Of a DNA stretch of 42,432 bases, positions 25,198 through 34,600 are shown piece by piece. A program made the translations under genes and the position numbers. Origin of the DNA: an uncultured Asticcacaulis sp. (GTDB lineage Bacteria > Pseudomonadota > Alphaproteobacteria > Caulobacterales > Caulobacteraceae); contig CAKZJB010000124.1 in assembly GCA_936940865.1 (NCBI GenBank), positions 1 to 42,432 on the forward strand. Direction: 5' to 3'. Under the pieces are notes generated by a model. The model was given only the letters and a program-made list of their open reading frames with translations. It made no database searches and had not been told where the DNA came from. Numbering within the stretch: the stretch's first letter is position 1; each line of letters opens with the position of its first letter.

Positions 25198-28100
25198 ACG
25201 CCCCCGCCATCGGTAGCTGTTCGTCGTCCGCGTCGCGCTCGTAGCGGCGCCAGGTGTTGCGGCCGGCATGCTTGGCGACGTACAGCGCGATATCGGCCGA
25301 TTTATAGAGCGCGTCCTCGGTGACCCCGTCCGTCGGGAAGTCGGCCGCGCCGATGCTGGGGCTGGTCTGCAGGCTGTGGGCCTGGAAGCGCACCGGCGCC
25401 GCGAAGCTTCTGACGATTCGTTCGCACACCGTGTCGACGTCGACGCCCTGGGGGCCGCCCATCAGCAGGATGGCGAATTCGTCCCCGCCCAGGCGCGCGA
25501 CACAGTCGTTCTCGCGCAGCACCGCACGCAGGCGGATCGCCGCCTCCTGCAAAAGCGCGTCGCCGGCGTCGTGCCCCAGGGTGTCGTTGACCTGCTTGAA
25601 GCGGTCGAGGTCGATCAGCAGCAGGCTGAAGCCCGTCTTCTCGCGCCGCGCCCAGGCAATGGCCTTGCGAAAATCCTCATGGAACATGCGGCGGTTCGGC
25701 AGCCCCGTCAGGGCGTCGAAATAGGCCATCTGCTCCAGTTGCGTCTGGCTGCGGCGCAGTTCCGACGTCCGCTCCTCGATCAGGGCCTCCAGCTGCCGTT
25801 GCCGCCCCCTCAGCACACCGGTCCAGGTCTGCACCACAGCCGCGACCAGCGCCACGATCAGGGTGGCCGCTCCCAGATAAAACCACCAGGTCTGATACCA
25901 GGCCGGCAGGACGCGGACGGGGACGTCGAGCGTCCGGCCGCTCCAGACGCCGTCGCGGTTCGAGCCCTGCAGCCGCAGTGTGTAGAGGCCGGGCGGCAGG
26001 TTGGTGTAGGTGGCGACGCGGTGCTGGGAATCGGTCTCGTTCCAGTCGCGTTCGAAGCCGTCCAGGCGGTACCGGTACCGGTTGCGCTCCGGCGCGGAGA
26101 AATCCAGTGCCGAGAATTCGACGGATACGGGCTTGCCCGGCGGCACGGCCAGCGGCACATGCCCCGCATTGTTGAAGGCCGCGGCCCCCAGGGCCTCGCG
26201 CCCGATGCGGATATCGCTGACCACCACCGGCGGCGCATAGCGCCACGTCTCCAGCATGTCGGGCCGCACCACCAGCACCGCCGACGCGCCGCTGAACAGG
26301 AGTTCGCCACGCGATGTCGTGGTCCCCGCGCCGACCCAGTAGTTGAGAATGGACAGCCCGCTTTCGCGGCCGATGGCGCGCACGGCGAAGGTTTCGGGAT
26401 CGATGACGGCCAGGCCGGAATCGGTCGCCGCCCAGATGCGCCCATGGGAATCGGACAGGAATTTGTCGAGGTTGGGGTCAGGCAGGCCGTCGGCGGCGCC
26501 GATATGGCGGAAGATTGGCTTGCCGCGGGCGTCGCGGCCGGTCAGGACCGCAATGCCGCCCCCCGACATGCCGACCCACAGCCGTCCCTTCCGGTCGGCC
26601 AGGAGGCTGGTAATATAGGCGGCGCTCAGGCCCTGGTCGCTCTTGTCGGGCAGGATGCGCTCGACGCGGCCGTCGGGCGACAGCCGGTTGAGCCCGTTTT
26701 CCGTGCCGATCCACACCATGCCGTCGGGCGTCTTCAGCAATACCCGCGCCCGGTCGTCGGTCAGGCCGGTGACGTGCAGGGGCGCCTGTCCGGGCGCTAT
26801 CTTCCACACGCCGTCATAACCGGCGACCCACAGGGCGTCGCCGTCGCGCATCAGCCCGACGGTAAAGGTATTGGGGTCGCGCCCCGGAACGTGCACGCGC
26901 CGGACGTTCGTTCCCGCGGAATCGCTCCGGTACAGGCCCTGGCCCGTGGCGATGAAGACGTCCTTGCCCATCGACAGGAAGTCCCAGACATAGTTCTGCG
27001 GCAGGGCGGTTTCCGGGTGATGCGGGTCCGACGCCAGGGTCCTTACGCGCCCGCGCACGGGATCGACGATATCGACGCCCTTGCGCAAAAGCCCCATCCA
27101 CAGCCGGCCGTCCGGCATTTCCCGCACCGACAACGCGCCGGCCTCGGACATGTCGGTGGGCCGCCCGGTATTGCCCGGAATGACGGAAAAGGCGCCCTGT
27201 TCGGGCGCGTAGCGGCTTACCCCCTCCCCGGTCGCCACCCAGATCAGGCCCGACCGGTCGCGGGCCAGGGCCCAGACCTGGTCGAACAGGAGGCTGTCGG
27301 CCAGGGCGGGATCGTGCGCGATGCGGCGCATGTGCATCGTCGCCATGTCCACGGCCACGATGCCGTGGCTGAATGTACCCAGCCAGATCTCGCCCGGCCG
27401 GACCTCGACGACGGTGTTGACGCCTTCGCTGCGCAGGTCGCCGGCGCCCGGCCCCGTCACGGGCCGGGCAATCCCGGTCCTGGAATCGACCAGATAGACT
27501 CCGTGGCGGCGCGTACCGACCCAGATCCGCCCCGCGCCGTCGCGATAGAAGGTGCGCACCGACGGCAGGCTGCCGTCGGGTGTCGGCAGCGCGATGGTTT
27601 CGGTCCGGGCGCCGGTCCGCCGCGCCAGCCCGCTGGCGGTGCCTATCCACAGCGTTCCGGACGGATCGCGGTAAAGCGCGCCGATCCTGTCATTGGGCAG
27701 GCCCTGGTCCATCGCCTTTTGAATGACGCCCGTGCGCGGGTCCAGGTGGTCGAGCCCGCCCCAGGTGCCGACCCACAAGCCGCCATGGCCATCATCGGCG
27801 ACGGCGTTGACGGTGACGTGGCTAAGGCCCCTGAGCCCGGCGGCATAGGTGACGAAGCTGTCGGACGCCTCGTCATAGCGCGCCAGCCCGCCGACATTGG
27901 TGGCGATCCACAGGCGGCCGGCGGCATCGACGAACAGGTTGCATATGTCATTGTCGGGCAGCGCGCCCGGGGTGTCGGGCTGCGGCCGATAGAGCTTGAA
28001 TCGATAGCCGTCCCAGCGCACCAGCCCGTCCTGCGAGCCGATCCACAGGAAGCCGTGGCGGTCCTGGACCAGCGTCGTGGGATTGCGCACTTCTGGCGTG

Positions 28101-28255
28101 CTTTCGGTCGCGACGTGCTGGAAGGTCTCGCCCGTGAATCCGGTCCAGCGCTCCTCGGCCGCCGCGGGCGCGGCGAGGAAGCCCAGTGCCATAAGCAGGG
28201 TCGAAACGACGGCTCGGGCGATGGATTTCGGGCGGTAGCCCGGCACTGTCTTCAT
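25196..28255 (-). CDS. Propeller-sensor diguanylate cyclase
   Basis: 1019-residue membrane protein. After a signal or anchor segment (about 10-33), about 600 residues form repeated two-component-regulator propeller blades, each with a VGT, IGT or IAT turn such as LWIGSQDGLVRWDGY and IWVGTRRHGVYLVDS. A Y_Y_Y domain (YRLDGFERDWNETDSQHRVATYTNLPPG) and one TM helix (TWWFYLGAATLIVALVAAV) follow. A short coiled coil leads to a GGDEF domain with an intact RLGGDEF site (923-927) and an RxxD inhibitory site (REND) five residues before it. It should make cyclic di-GMP in response to an extracytoplasmic signal, perhaps a glycan as in related hybrid sensors. ATG 28255 is preferred over TTG 28258. Expression is likely divergent from cheY. 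Confidence 0.92.
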   Translation of the reverse strand: MKTVPGYRPKSIARAVVSTLLMALGFLAAPAAAEERWTGFTGETFQHVATESTPEVRNPTTLVQDRHGFLWIGSQDGLVRWDGYRFKLYRPQPDTPGALPDNDICNLFVDAAGRLWIATNVGGLARYDEASDSFVTYAAGLRGLSHVTVNAVADDGHGGLWVGTWGGLDHLDPRTGVIQKAMDQGLPNDRIGALYRDPSGTLWIGTASGLARRTGARTETIALPTPDGSLPSVRTFYRDGAGRIWVGTRRHGVYLVDSRTGIARPVTGPGAGDLRSEGVNTVVEVRPGEIWLGTFSHGIVAVDMATMHMRRIAHDPALADSLLFDQVWALARDRSGLIWVATGEGVSRYAPEQGAFSVIPGNTGRPTDMSEAGALSVREMPDGRLWMGLLRKGVDIVDPVRGRVRTLASDPHHPETALPQNYVWDFLSMGKDVFIATGQGLYRSDSAGTNVRRVHVPGRDPNTFTVGLMRDGDALWVAGYDGVWKIAPGQAPLHVTGLTDDRARVLLKTPDGMVWIGTENGLNRLSPDGRVERILPDKSDQGLSAAYITSLLADRKGRLWVGMSGGGIAVLTGRDARGKPIFRHIGAADGLPDPNLDKFLSDSHGRIWAATDSGLAVIDPETFAVRAIGRESGLSILNYWVGAGTTTSRGELLFSGASAVLVVRPDMLETWRYAPPVVVSDIRIGREALGAAAFNNAGHVPLAVPPGKPVSVEFSALDFSAPERNRYRYRLDGFERDWNETDSQHRVATYTNLPPGLYTLRLQGSNRDGVWSGRTLDVPVRVLPAWYQTWWFYLGAATLIVALVAAVVQTWTGVLRGRQRQLEALIEERTSELRRSQTQLEQMAYFDALTGLPNRRMFHEDFRKAIAWARREKTGFSLLLIDLDRFKQVNDTLGHDAGDALLQEAAIRLRAVLRENDCVARLGGDEFAILLMGGPQGVDVDTVCERIVRSFAAPVRFQAHSLQTSPSIGAADFPTDGVTEDALYKSADIALYVAKHAGRNTWRRYERDADDEQLPMAGA

Positions 28256-28615
28256 CAAGGGTCTTGCACGATCACGCGGTGAACTCTTCGCGAAGCTTAC
28301 GCATGAAACGAAAATAACCGCTTAGGAGATAGCGTTAATACTATCCGACGCCGCAGCCCGGTGCCGGGGGCGCATTTATACAGCCTGCCGTTTCGCGCTT
28401 CCGGCCGTCCGGCGCGCCGGAGATGCGCCACGACAATACAATCATCAGTTGTCAGCCGGGACGTAAAACGCACTTCGAATCTCTGCTTTGCATCCGATGA
28501 TGGCAATGTTCGCCAATACACGGTGCGCCAAATAGTTGTGACACAATTGCGTAATCTAATCTCAATCTATTTTCTCTACGCTGGTCCGACGTGTCCCTTT
28601 TCGCCAGAGTGAACC
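28256..28615. other. Divergent intergenic region
   Basis: 360 nt between the GGDEF gene (minus) and cheY (plus) hold no convincing gene. The clearest element is the 11-bp palindrome TTGTGACACAA (28536-28546), 70 nt before the cheY ATG, which could be an operator. Confidence 0.4.
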
Positions 28616-29029
28616 ATGGCCCTTAGTGTCCTGATCCTGGAAGACAGCAAGACCCAGGCGACGATTATTTCCAAGATGTTCGAGAAGGCCGGCTTTGCCG
28701 CGACCTGCGTGCCGACCGAGGAAGAAGCCCTCGCCCTTCTCAAATCGCAATCCTTCCAGCTCCTGGTGCTCGACGTCTTCGTCGACGGTCACAATACGCT
28801 GGACGATCTCCCCCTCTATCGCGACCTGGCGGCGGGCGTGCCCATCGCCATCATGACGGCCGGTCACATGGCCAATCCGGAATCGGGCGCCGACGCGCTC
28901 AACAAGGCCCGGCGCCAGCGCGTCATGTTCCTGTTGCCCAAGCCCTTCTATTTCGATGACGTCAAGCAGATCTGCGAAGACGTCACCGGCTTCTGGGCCC
29001 GTCGCGAAGATACGGCCCTCGCCTCGTAA
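28616..29029 (+). CDS. CheY-like single-domain response regulator
   Basis: 137-residue receiver domain without an output domain. The acidic pocket is at Glu9-Asp10 (LILEDSKTQ), the phosphorylation site is Asp53 (LLVLDVFVDG), Thr81 is in IAIMTAGH, and Lys109 lies in FLLPKPF. The LEDSKTQ start resembles receivers of adaptation or signal-termination modules. It is followed 22 nt later by a CheZ phosphatase gene and then a chemoreceptor, so it probably acts in chemotaxis or a parallel Che-like pathway. The kinase must be encoded elsewhere. Confidence 0.92.
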   Translation: MALSVLILEDSKTQATIISKMFEKAGFAATCVPTEEEALALLKSQSFQLLVLDVFVDGHNTLDDLPLYRDLAAGVPIAIMTAGHMANPESGADALNKARRQRVMFLLPKPFYFDDVKQICEDVTGFWARREDTALAS

Positions 29030-29051
29030 CGCCTTTCCCGAGACGATTTTT

Positions 29052-29708
29052 ATGACGATTTCAAACAGCGTGCCCGCCGCCGCCGTCCCCGACGACGGCC
29101 TGCCGGACGACGGATGGCAGGACGTCTTCATCGAAGCCGGCGTCGATCCGCGTCTGTTCGTCCTGGCGAAGCAGTCCGAAGCGCTGGTGTCCACCATGTC
29201 CGACGTGTTCCGCCGTATCGACGCGCGCTGGATCACCCAGTTCCGCAGCATCTACGACGCCATCGGCGAAGCCAAGGCGGAAATCCGTTCGATACGCCCG
29301 CTGGAGATGGCGACGCACCGCTTGCCGAGCGCGACGTCCGAAATGGACGCCATCACGGCCGACACCGAATCCGCCACCAACAGCATCCTGGCGTCGGCCG
29401 AGACCATCATGGGCCTCGACAGCCGCGACACCGCCGCCAAGGCCGCGATCGACGACGAAATCATGAAGATCTTCGAGGCCTGCTCGTTCCAGGACCTCAC
29501 CGGCCAGCGCGTCACCAAGATCGTGCGGTTGCTGACCCAGATCGAGGAGCGCATCACAAAACTGGTCGACGCGCTGGGCGTGCACGACGGCGAGAACCAT
29601 GAACCCGTATCGCCCGAGGAACAGCGCCGGCGCGACCTGCTGCTCAACGGCCCGGCCGTCGGCGGCCCGGAGACGAAGCAGGCCGAAATCGACGCCCTGT
29701 TCGACTGA
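29052..29708 (+). CDS. cheZ: CheZ-type protein phosphatase
   Basis: 218-residue helical protein. The catalytic motif DxxxQ is present as FQDLTGQRVTKIVRLLTQIE (Asp148, Gln152), the residues that in CheZ attack phospho-CheY. A long helical hairpin surrounds it (about 40-185). The last residues QAEIDALFD resemble the C-terminal helix by which CheZ grips CheY. It lies 22 nt after a CheY gene, a natural substrate. ATG 29052 is chosen because the earlier ATG at 28956 lies inside cheY. Together the pair would switch off the phospho-signal. Confidence 0.88.
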   Translation: MTISNSVPAAAVPDDGLPDDGWQDVFIEAGVDPRLFVLAKQSEALVSTMSDVFRRIDARWITQFRSIYDAIGEAKAEIRSIRPLEMATHRLPSATSEMDAITADTESATNSILASAETIMGLDSRDTAAKAAIDDEIMKIFEACSFQDLTGQRVTKIVRLLTQIEERITKLVDALGVHDGENHEPVSPEEQRRRDLLLNGPAVGGPETKQAEIDALFD

Positions 29709-29819
29709 TACCAACGGCGATTGGCTTTGACTCGGTCGCCGCCGCCAACGCGGCGAGCCATGCGGCGTTTGAGCTGAAAAAAACGAATACCGACGGTCAT
29801 TCTTTATGGCCGTTGGTAT
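29708..29819 (-). repeat. Dispersed structured repeat, copy 2
   Basis: A 112-bp element on the minus strand, related to copy 1 at 23402-23536. Its outer ends are an 11-bp perfect inverted repeat, ATACCAACGGC (29708-29718) and GCCGTTGGTAT (29809-29819). On the minus strand it starts with a hairpin ATACCAACGGCCA, loop TAAAGAA, TGACCGTCGGTAT, then TTTTTTTCAGCTCAAACGCC and GCATGGCTC, and ends AAAGCCAATCGCCGTTGGTAT-like sequence. It begins on the last base of the cheZ stop codon. The second strand can also fold with only G-U wobbles in the hairpin. Confidence 0.75.
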
Positions 29820-30001
29820 GAGCAGGCTTGCGGCGCGATTGTTACCGCACCGCAACAATTCCTCCCGTAATTATTAACAACCCTGGCACAGTCTTTCCGT
29901 CCATGGCCGGCACGTCTCGCCCGAGCCGTAGCGATTAGACACTTATAAATCGGGGCGGAAGATGGTTAACGCCGTCATCGCCGATTCTCCCGGGGGTCCT
30001 C

Positions 30002-31696
30002 ATGCGTATCGCCTACAAACATCTGCCCGTCGTCTCCAAGGTGCTGGTGCTGCTCGCCGCGCTTGGCGCCGTATCGGTCTTCGCCGCCGTTTTCGCGACC
30101 GGCCAGATGTCGGCGATCAGTACGGCCTACGACGACGCCCTGGTGGGATCGGCCAGCGGCACAACGGCCCTGGCCCGCGCCACGGCCCATACCGGCTGGA
30201 CCGCGCGCTCCATCTTCCGGCTGATCATCGCCGAGGCGCCCGAGGACATGGCGCAGGCCAGCGACGACATCGAAAAGAGCCGCCAGACCTTCGAAGCCGA
30301 GCTGGCGTCGGCCATCGACGCCATGCCCGAGCAGAAGGACAGGCTGGAAGACGTGCGCGGCGCCTACCGCACGGCCATGAGCCAGGCCTGCGCCGAAGCC
30401 GTGCGCCTTGGCAAGGCCGGCCAGCGCGACGCCGCCATCCACGAGATGAACGCCAGTTGCAGCCCGGCCCTCCTGACGGTTTCCGACAAGATGAACACGC
30501 ATATCGACGCCAATGTCGAGGCCAACGACCACCTGGCCGAACAGCTGACGAAAAAGGCCTCCACGGCGCGCGCCGATACGCTGATCGCGGTCATTGGCGG
30601 GCTGATCCTGGTGTCCGGCGTGGCCTTCTGGCTGACGCGCTCGGGGCTGTCCCTGCCGATGCGCCGTCTCGACGGCACCATGGCCGACATTTCGAACGGC
30701 CGTCTTGACGCCACTGTGCCGGGCCAGGAGCGCGGCGACGAACTGGGCGCCATGGCGCGCACGGTCGAGCGCTTCCGCCTCGGCCTGCAGGACGCCGCAA
30801 CCCTGAGGCGGCAGGCGGCGGAGCAGGAAAGGCTGACCAATATCCGTATCCGCGACGAACGGCTGGCCATCGCCGACGCCTTCGAGGCCAGCATGGGTGA
30901 ACTGGCCCGCGCCTTCGTGCGGTCGTCGGGCGAGGTTTCCGGCGCCGCGCAGAGCCTGGCCGCCACGGCCGAGGAAACAGCACGCCAGGCGCAGATCGTT
31001 ACCGGCGCCGCCGAGGACGCGGCCGTCAACGTGCAGACCGCTGCCGCGGCGACCGAGGAAATGTCGGCTTCGATCCACGAAATCAATGCCCAGGTCCACC
31101 AGGCGGCCGACGTCGCAAGGGCCGCCGTGTCCGACGTGGCCGGCACCGAGGCGGAAATCCAGTCCCTGACGACGGCCGCCGCCGGCATCGGCGAGGTCGT
31201 ACAGCTGATCAGCGATATCGCCGCCCAAACCAACCTCCTGGCGCTCAACGCGACCATCGAAGCCGCCCGCGCCGGGGAAGCCGGCAAGGGGTTCGCGGTC
31301 GTGGCGTCGGAGGTCAAGCAACTGGCCACCCAAACCTCGCGCGCGACGCAGGACATCTCTCACAAGATCGAGGAAATCCAGGCGGCGACGACACGCAGCG
31401 TATCCTCGATCGGCAAGATCGTGACGACGATCGGCGACATCCGGGCGATCTCGGCGACGATTGCGTCCGCCGTCGAGCAGCAGGGGTCGGCAACGCAGGA
31501 AATCGCCGCCAACACCGCCCGCGCCTCGCAGGGAACCCATGAGGTGACCCAGAACATCTTCGGTGTCGGCCGCGCGGCCGAGATGACGGGCGCGGCCTCG
31601 ACGCAGCTGATGTCGCTGGCGGGTGACCTGGCGCACCAGGCCGACACGCTCCAGACCGAAGTCGCGGCCTTCGTCTCGCGGCTGCGCGCCGCCTGA
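30002..31696 (+). CDS. Methyl-accepting chemotaxis protein
   Basis: 564-residue chemoreceptor with TM1 at about 12-32 and a periplasmic helical region (33-190) that contains two Cys ([17 protein letters not shown]). TM2 is at about 195-215 ([19 protein letters not shown]) and a HAMP domain follows ([20 protein letters not shown]). The signalling tip is [20 protein letters not shown] then [15 protein letters not shown]. It is similar in length and domain order to the receptor at 4504-6201. GGGGGT lies just before ATG 30002. It follows CheY and CheZ by 293 nt that contain repeat copy 2, so it may have its own promoter. The stop is only 2 nt from the convergent RTX stop. Confidence 0.95.
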   Translation: MRIAYKHLPVVSKVLVLLAALGAVSVFAAVFATGQMSAISTAYDDALVGSASGTTALARATAHTGWTARSIFRLIIAEAPEDMAQASDDIEKSRQTFEAELASAIDAMPEQKDRLEDVRGAYRTAMSQACAEAVRLGKAGQRDAAIHEMNASCSPALLTVSDKMNTHIDANVEANDHLAEQLTKKASTARADTLIAVIGGLILVSGVAFWLTRSGLSLPMRRLDGTMADISNGRLDATVPGQERGDELGAMARTVERFRLGLQDAATLRRQAAEQERLTNIRIRDERLAIADAFEASMGELARAFVRSSGEVSGAAQSLAATAEETARQAQIVTGAAEDAAVNVQTAAAATEEMSASIHEINAQVHQAADVARAAVSDVAGTEAEIQSLTTAAAGIGEVVQLISDIAAQTNLLALNATIEAARAGEAGKGFAVVASEVKQLATQTSRATQDISHKIEEIQAATTRSVSSIGKIVTTIGDIRAISATIASAVEQQGSATQEIAANTARASQGTHEVTQNIFGVGRAAEMTGAASTQLMSLAGDLAHQADTLQTEVAAFVSRLRAA

Positions 31697-31698
31697 TC

Positions 31699-34600
31699 CT
31701 AGACGAAGATCAGGTCGCCTGCCGTCACCGTCGCCCCGGCGTCGAAAGTGGCGATGGCGATGGCCGCGTCGCCGCCCTGGCCGTCGTGGTCCCAGTAAAG
31801 GGTATGAGCCGCCGCGTCCCACACGAACTGGGCCGAGGCCCCGGCCGCACTGCTGCCGGCGGTGAATTCGCTGGCGGCAAGCAAGTGACCGGCGGCGAAA
31901 CCATAATCCGTACCCGTGAACAGCAGGTGATCGGTGCCGTGGACGAAGTCCTGCACGGTGTCGAGGCCGTTGGCGGCCCCGGCTGCGGCAAAGACGAAGG
32001 TGTCCGCGCCCGTGCCGCCATTGAGCACATCGTTCCCCTGCCCGCCGGCCAATGTGTCGTCGCCGCCTGAGCCGTTGAGCGTGTCATTGCCGCCAAGGCC
32101 CATGAACGTATTGTTGCCGCTGTTGCCGTTCAGCCCGTTGTTCAGGCTGTTGCCCGTGCCGTTGAGATTGGCGCCGCCCAGCAGGTTGAGGTTCTCCAGG
32201 AAGGTGCCCAGCGTGAAGTCCACCGTCGACATGACCCGGTCGCCGCCGCCGTCATTGATCCCGGCCCCGGCGGACTCCTCCGACACCACATCGCCGATAT
32301 TGTCGACATAGTAGATGTCGTTGCCGGCGCCGCCGTACATCGTATCCGCACCCGCGCCGCCGTCGAGCGTGTCATTGCCCGCGTCACCATAGGCGACGTC
32401 GTGTCCGTCGCCGCCATTCAGCGAATCCACACCGGCATCACCATGCAGCAGGTCGGCATCCGCTCCGCCGTTCACCGTATCGTTGCCGTCGCCGCCATAC
32501 AGGCTGTCATTGCCGGCATTGCCGAGCAGCAGGTCGTCTCCGGCCATGCCCCACAGGTGGTTCGCGCCGGAATTGCCGTTGAGTGAATTGTTGATGCTGT
32601 TGCCCGTGCCGTCGAGATCGCCGGTGCCCATGAGGTTCATGTTCTCGATGAAGGCCCCCAGCGTGTAGCTGACGGAGGTCATGACCCGGTCGCTGCCGCC
32701 GTCATTGATCCCCGCTCCCGTCGACTCTTCCGAAGCCACGTCGCCGGTATTGTCGACATAAAAGACATCGTTCCCGGCCCCGCCATAGAGCGTGTCCGCA
32801 CCCGTGCCGCCATCGAGGACGTCGTTGCCCGCGCCGCCCCACAGGTGGTCGCCGCCGGCGGCGCCGGTCAGGGTATCGTTGCCGCCCTGGCCGTCGACCG
32901 CCGTCGCCGTATAGCCGGCGGCAAGGGTCAGCTTGTTGCCGCCCGCGTCGGTCGCGACCGTGTCGAAGGTCGCATGGCCGGTGGTCGTGACGCCGTCGGC
33001 TCCGGTCACCGTATAGTCGAAGCCGCCGCTGCCCGACGCCGTCACTGTCAACTTGCCACCCGCAAGCGAAACCGTGCCGCCGGTGACATTGCTGACGGCC
33101 GTGACCGTCAGGGCTTCGCCGTTCGACGCGGTGTCGTTGCCCAAAAGGACGGCCGCGTCGACCGACGCCGCCACGCCCGAAGTCACAAGCAGGCTGTCGG
33201 CCCCGGCGGTGATGACGGTCGTCGGCACCGGAACGCCGTCCGTCGTATAGAGGGTGGCGCCGAACTGAAGGACCTCGACACCGTCCAGCGTATCCGTGCC
33301 GTCGCCGCTGGCGCCATGATCGGCGACCGTCAGGGTGCCGTCGGCATTATGGGTAAGCGTATAGTCGGTGATCGGCCCGGCGAAGACGGCCGTATCGCTG
33401 CCGTCGCCGCCATGGATGACGTCATTGCCCGCGCCGCCCGTCAGGGTGTCGTTCCCGGCCCCGCCGGTCAGCTGGTTGTCGCCGACATTGCCGATCAGTA
33501 CGTCGTTGCCGGCTCCGCCGACCGCCGCGGCGATATGGGTGGTGGTCGCCGTCGTCAGGCCGCTGGTGATCGCCGAGACGATGTTCGAGCTGTCGGCCGA
33601 CAGGGTCACGACATTGCCCCGGCCCAGTTGCGTGACCAGGGACTGATAGGTCGTTTCGAAACCACCCGCGATGGCGAAGATCGGGATGATGTTGGCGGCT
33701 TCCATCGCCGTGCGCAACTGCGTGATTTCCGGATAGTTTTCCCAGACCCCGCCGTCGTTGATGATGGCGTTGCCGTTGTTCGCCGTGGTGATGCCCGCCG
33801 CCGTGCCGTCGGCCGCCGTGTGGAAGCTGGCGTCGGTGAACAGGACGACGAAGCGCGCCGAATTGTTCTGGTAACCGACTTCGCCGCCCGCACGCACCGA
33901 AAGTTGCAGCAGGGCCTCAAGCTGGGCTTCGGGCAAATCGTTGCCACCGCTGGCGACGAAGCCGGCATAGGCGGTGGTGACGGCGGACGGCGTGGCGCCC
34001 ATGGCGACGTCGGTCTGATAGACCCAGTCGCCGGCCCCGCCAAAGGCGCCATAGGCCTTGTCGCGGAAGCTGGAGACCCCAAAGGCCGCGCCGCCGCTGA
34101 CCGATTGCAGGGCCGTTACGATCTGAGGCACCAGGATGCGCACATTGGCGATATCGTCGGCGAAGGAGCCCGTCAGGTCCTGGAGGAACTGGACGTTGAG
34201 CGCCCCGGTTACCGTGCCGCCGGTGCCGAAGTCGCAGGTCTGATGCTCGATTTCGGTCGTCGTCGCGCCGGACAGGTCGATATGGCTGTCGCCGGTCGCT
34301 TCGCTGGCGTCGATGGTGTCGTTGCCCTGGAAGTCCTCGATATGGGCCGCGCCGCCATGGATCTTGTAGACGTCGTTGCCCGCGCCGCCCGCCAGGGTAT
34401 CGTGGCCCGAGGTCGAGACCAGCACGTCGTTGCCGTCGCCGCCTTCCTCGACATCGTCGCCCGCGCCGCCGTTCAGCGTATCCGAGCCGGTATCGCCGGT
34501 CAGCGTGTTGTTGCCGGCATTGCCGGTCAGGACGTGGCCGCTGCCGGACAGGCGGACGTTTTCGATATTGTCGGCCAGGGTCCAGTCGGAGTTCACCACG

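Noticed and set aside
25268-28282. Plus-strand ORF of 1004 codons opposite the GGDEF gene
   Set aside because: The composition is typical of an antisense shadow (RRQ, GVGGDA runs); the minus strand has intact propeller, Y_Y_Y and GGDEF motifs.
29890-29910. TGGCACAGTCTTTCC as a sigma-54 promoter
   Set aside because: The -24 part fits but the required GC at -12 is missing.
29975-31822. Minus-strand ORF of 615 codons opposite the third chemoreceptor
   Set aside because: It is a shadow of the receptor; the plus strand carries the conserved signalling tip.
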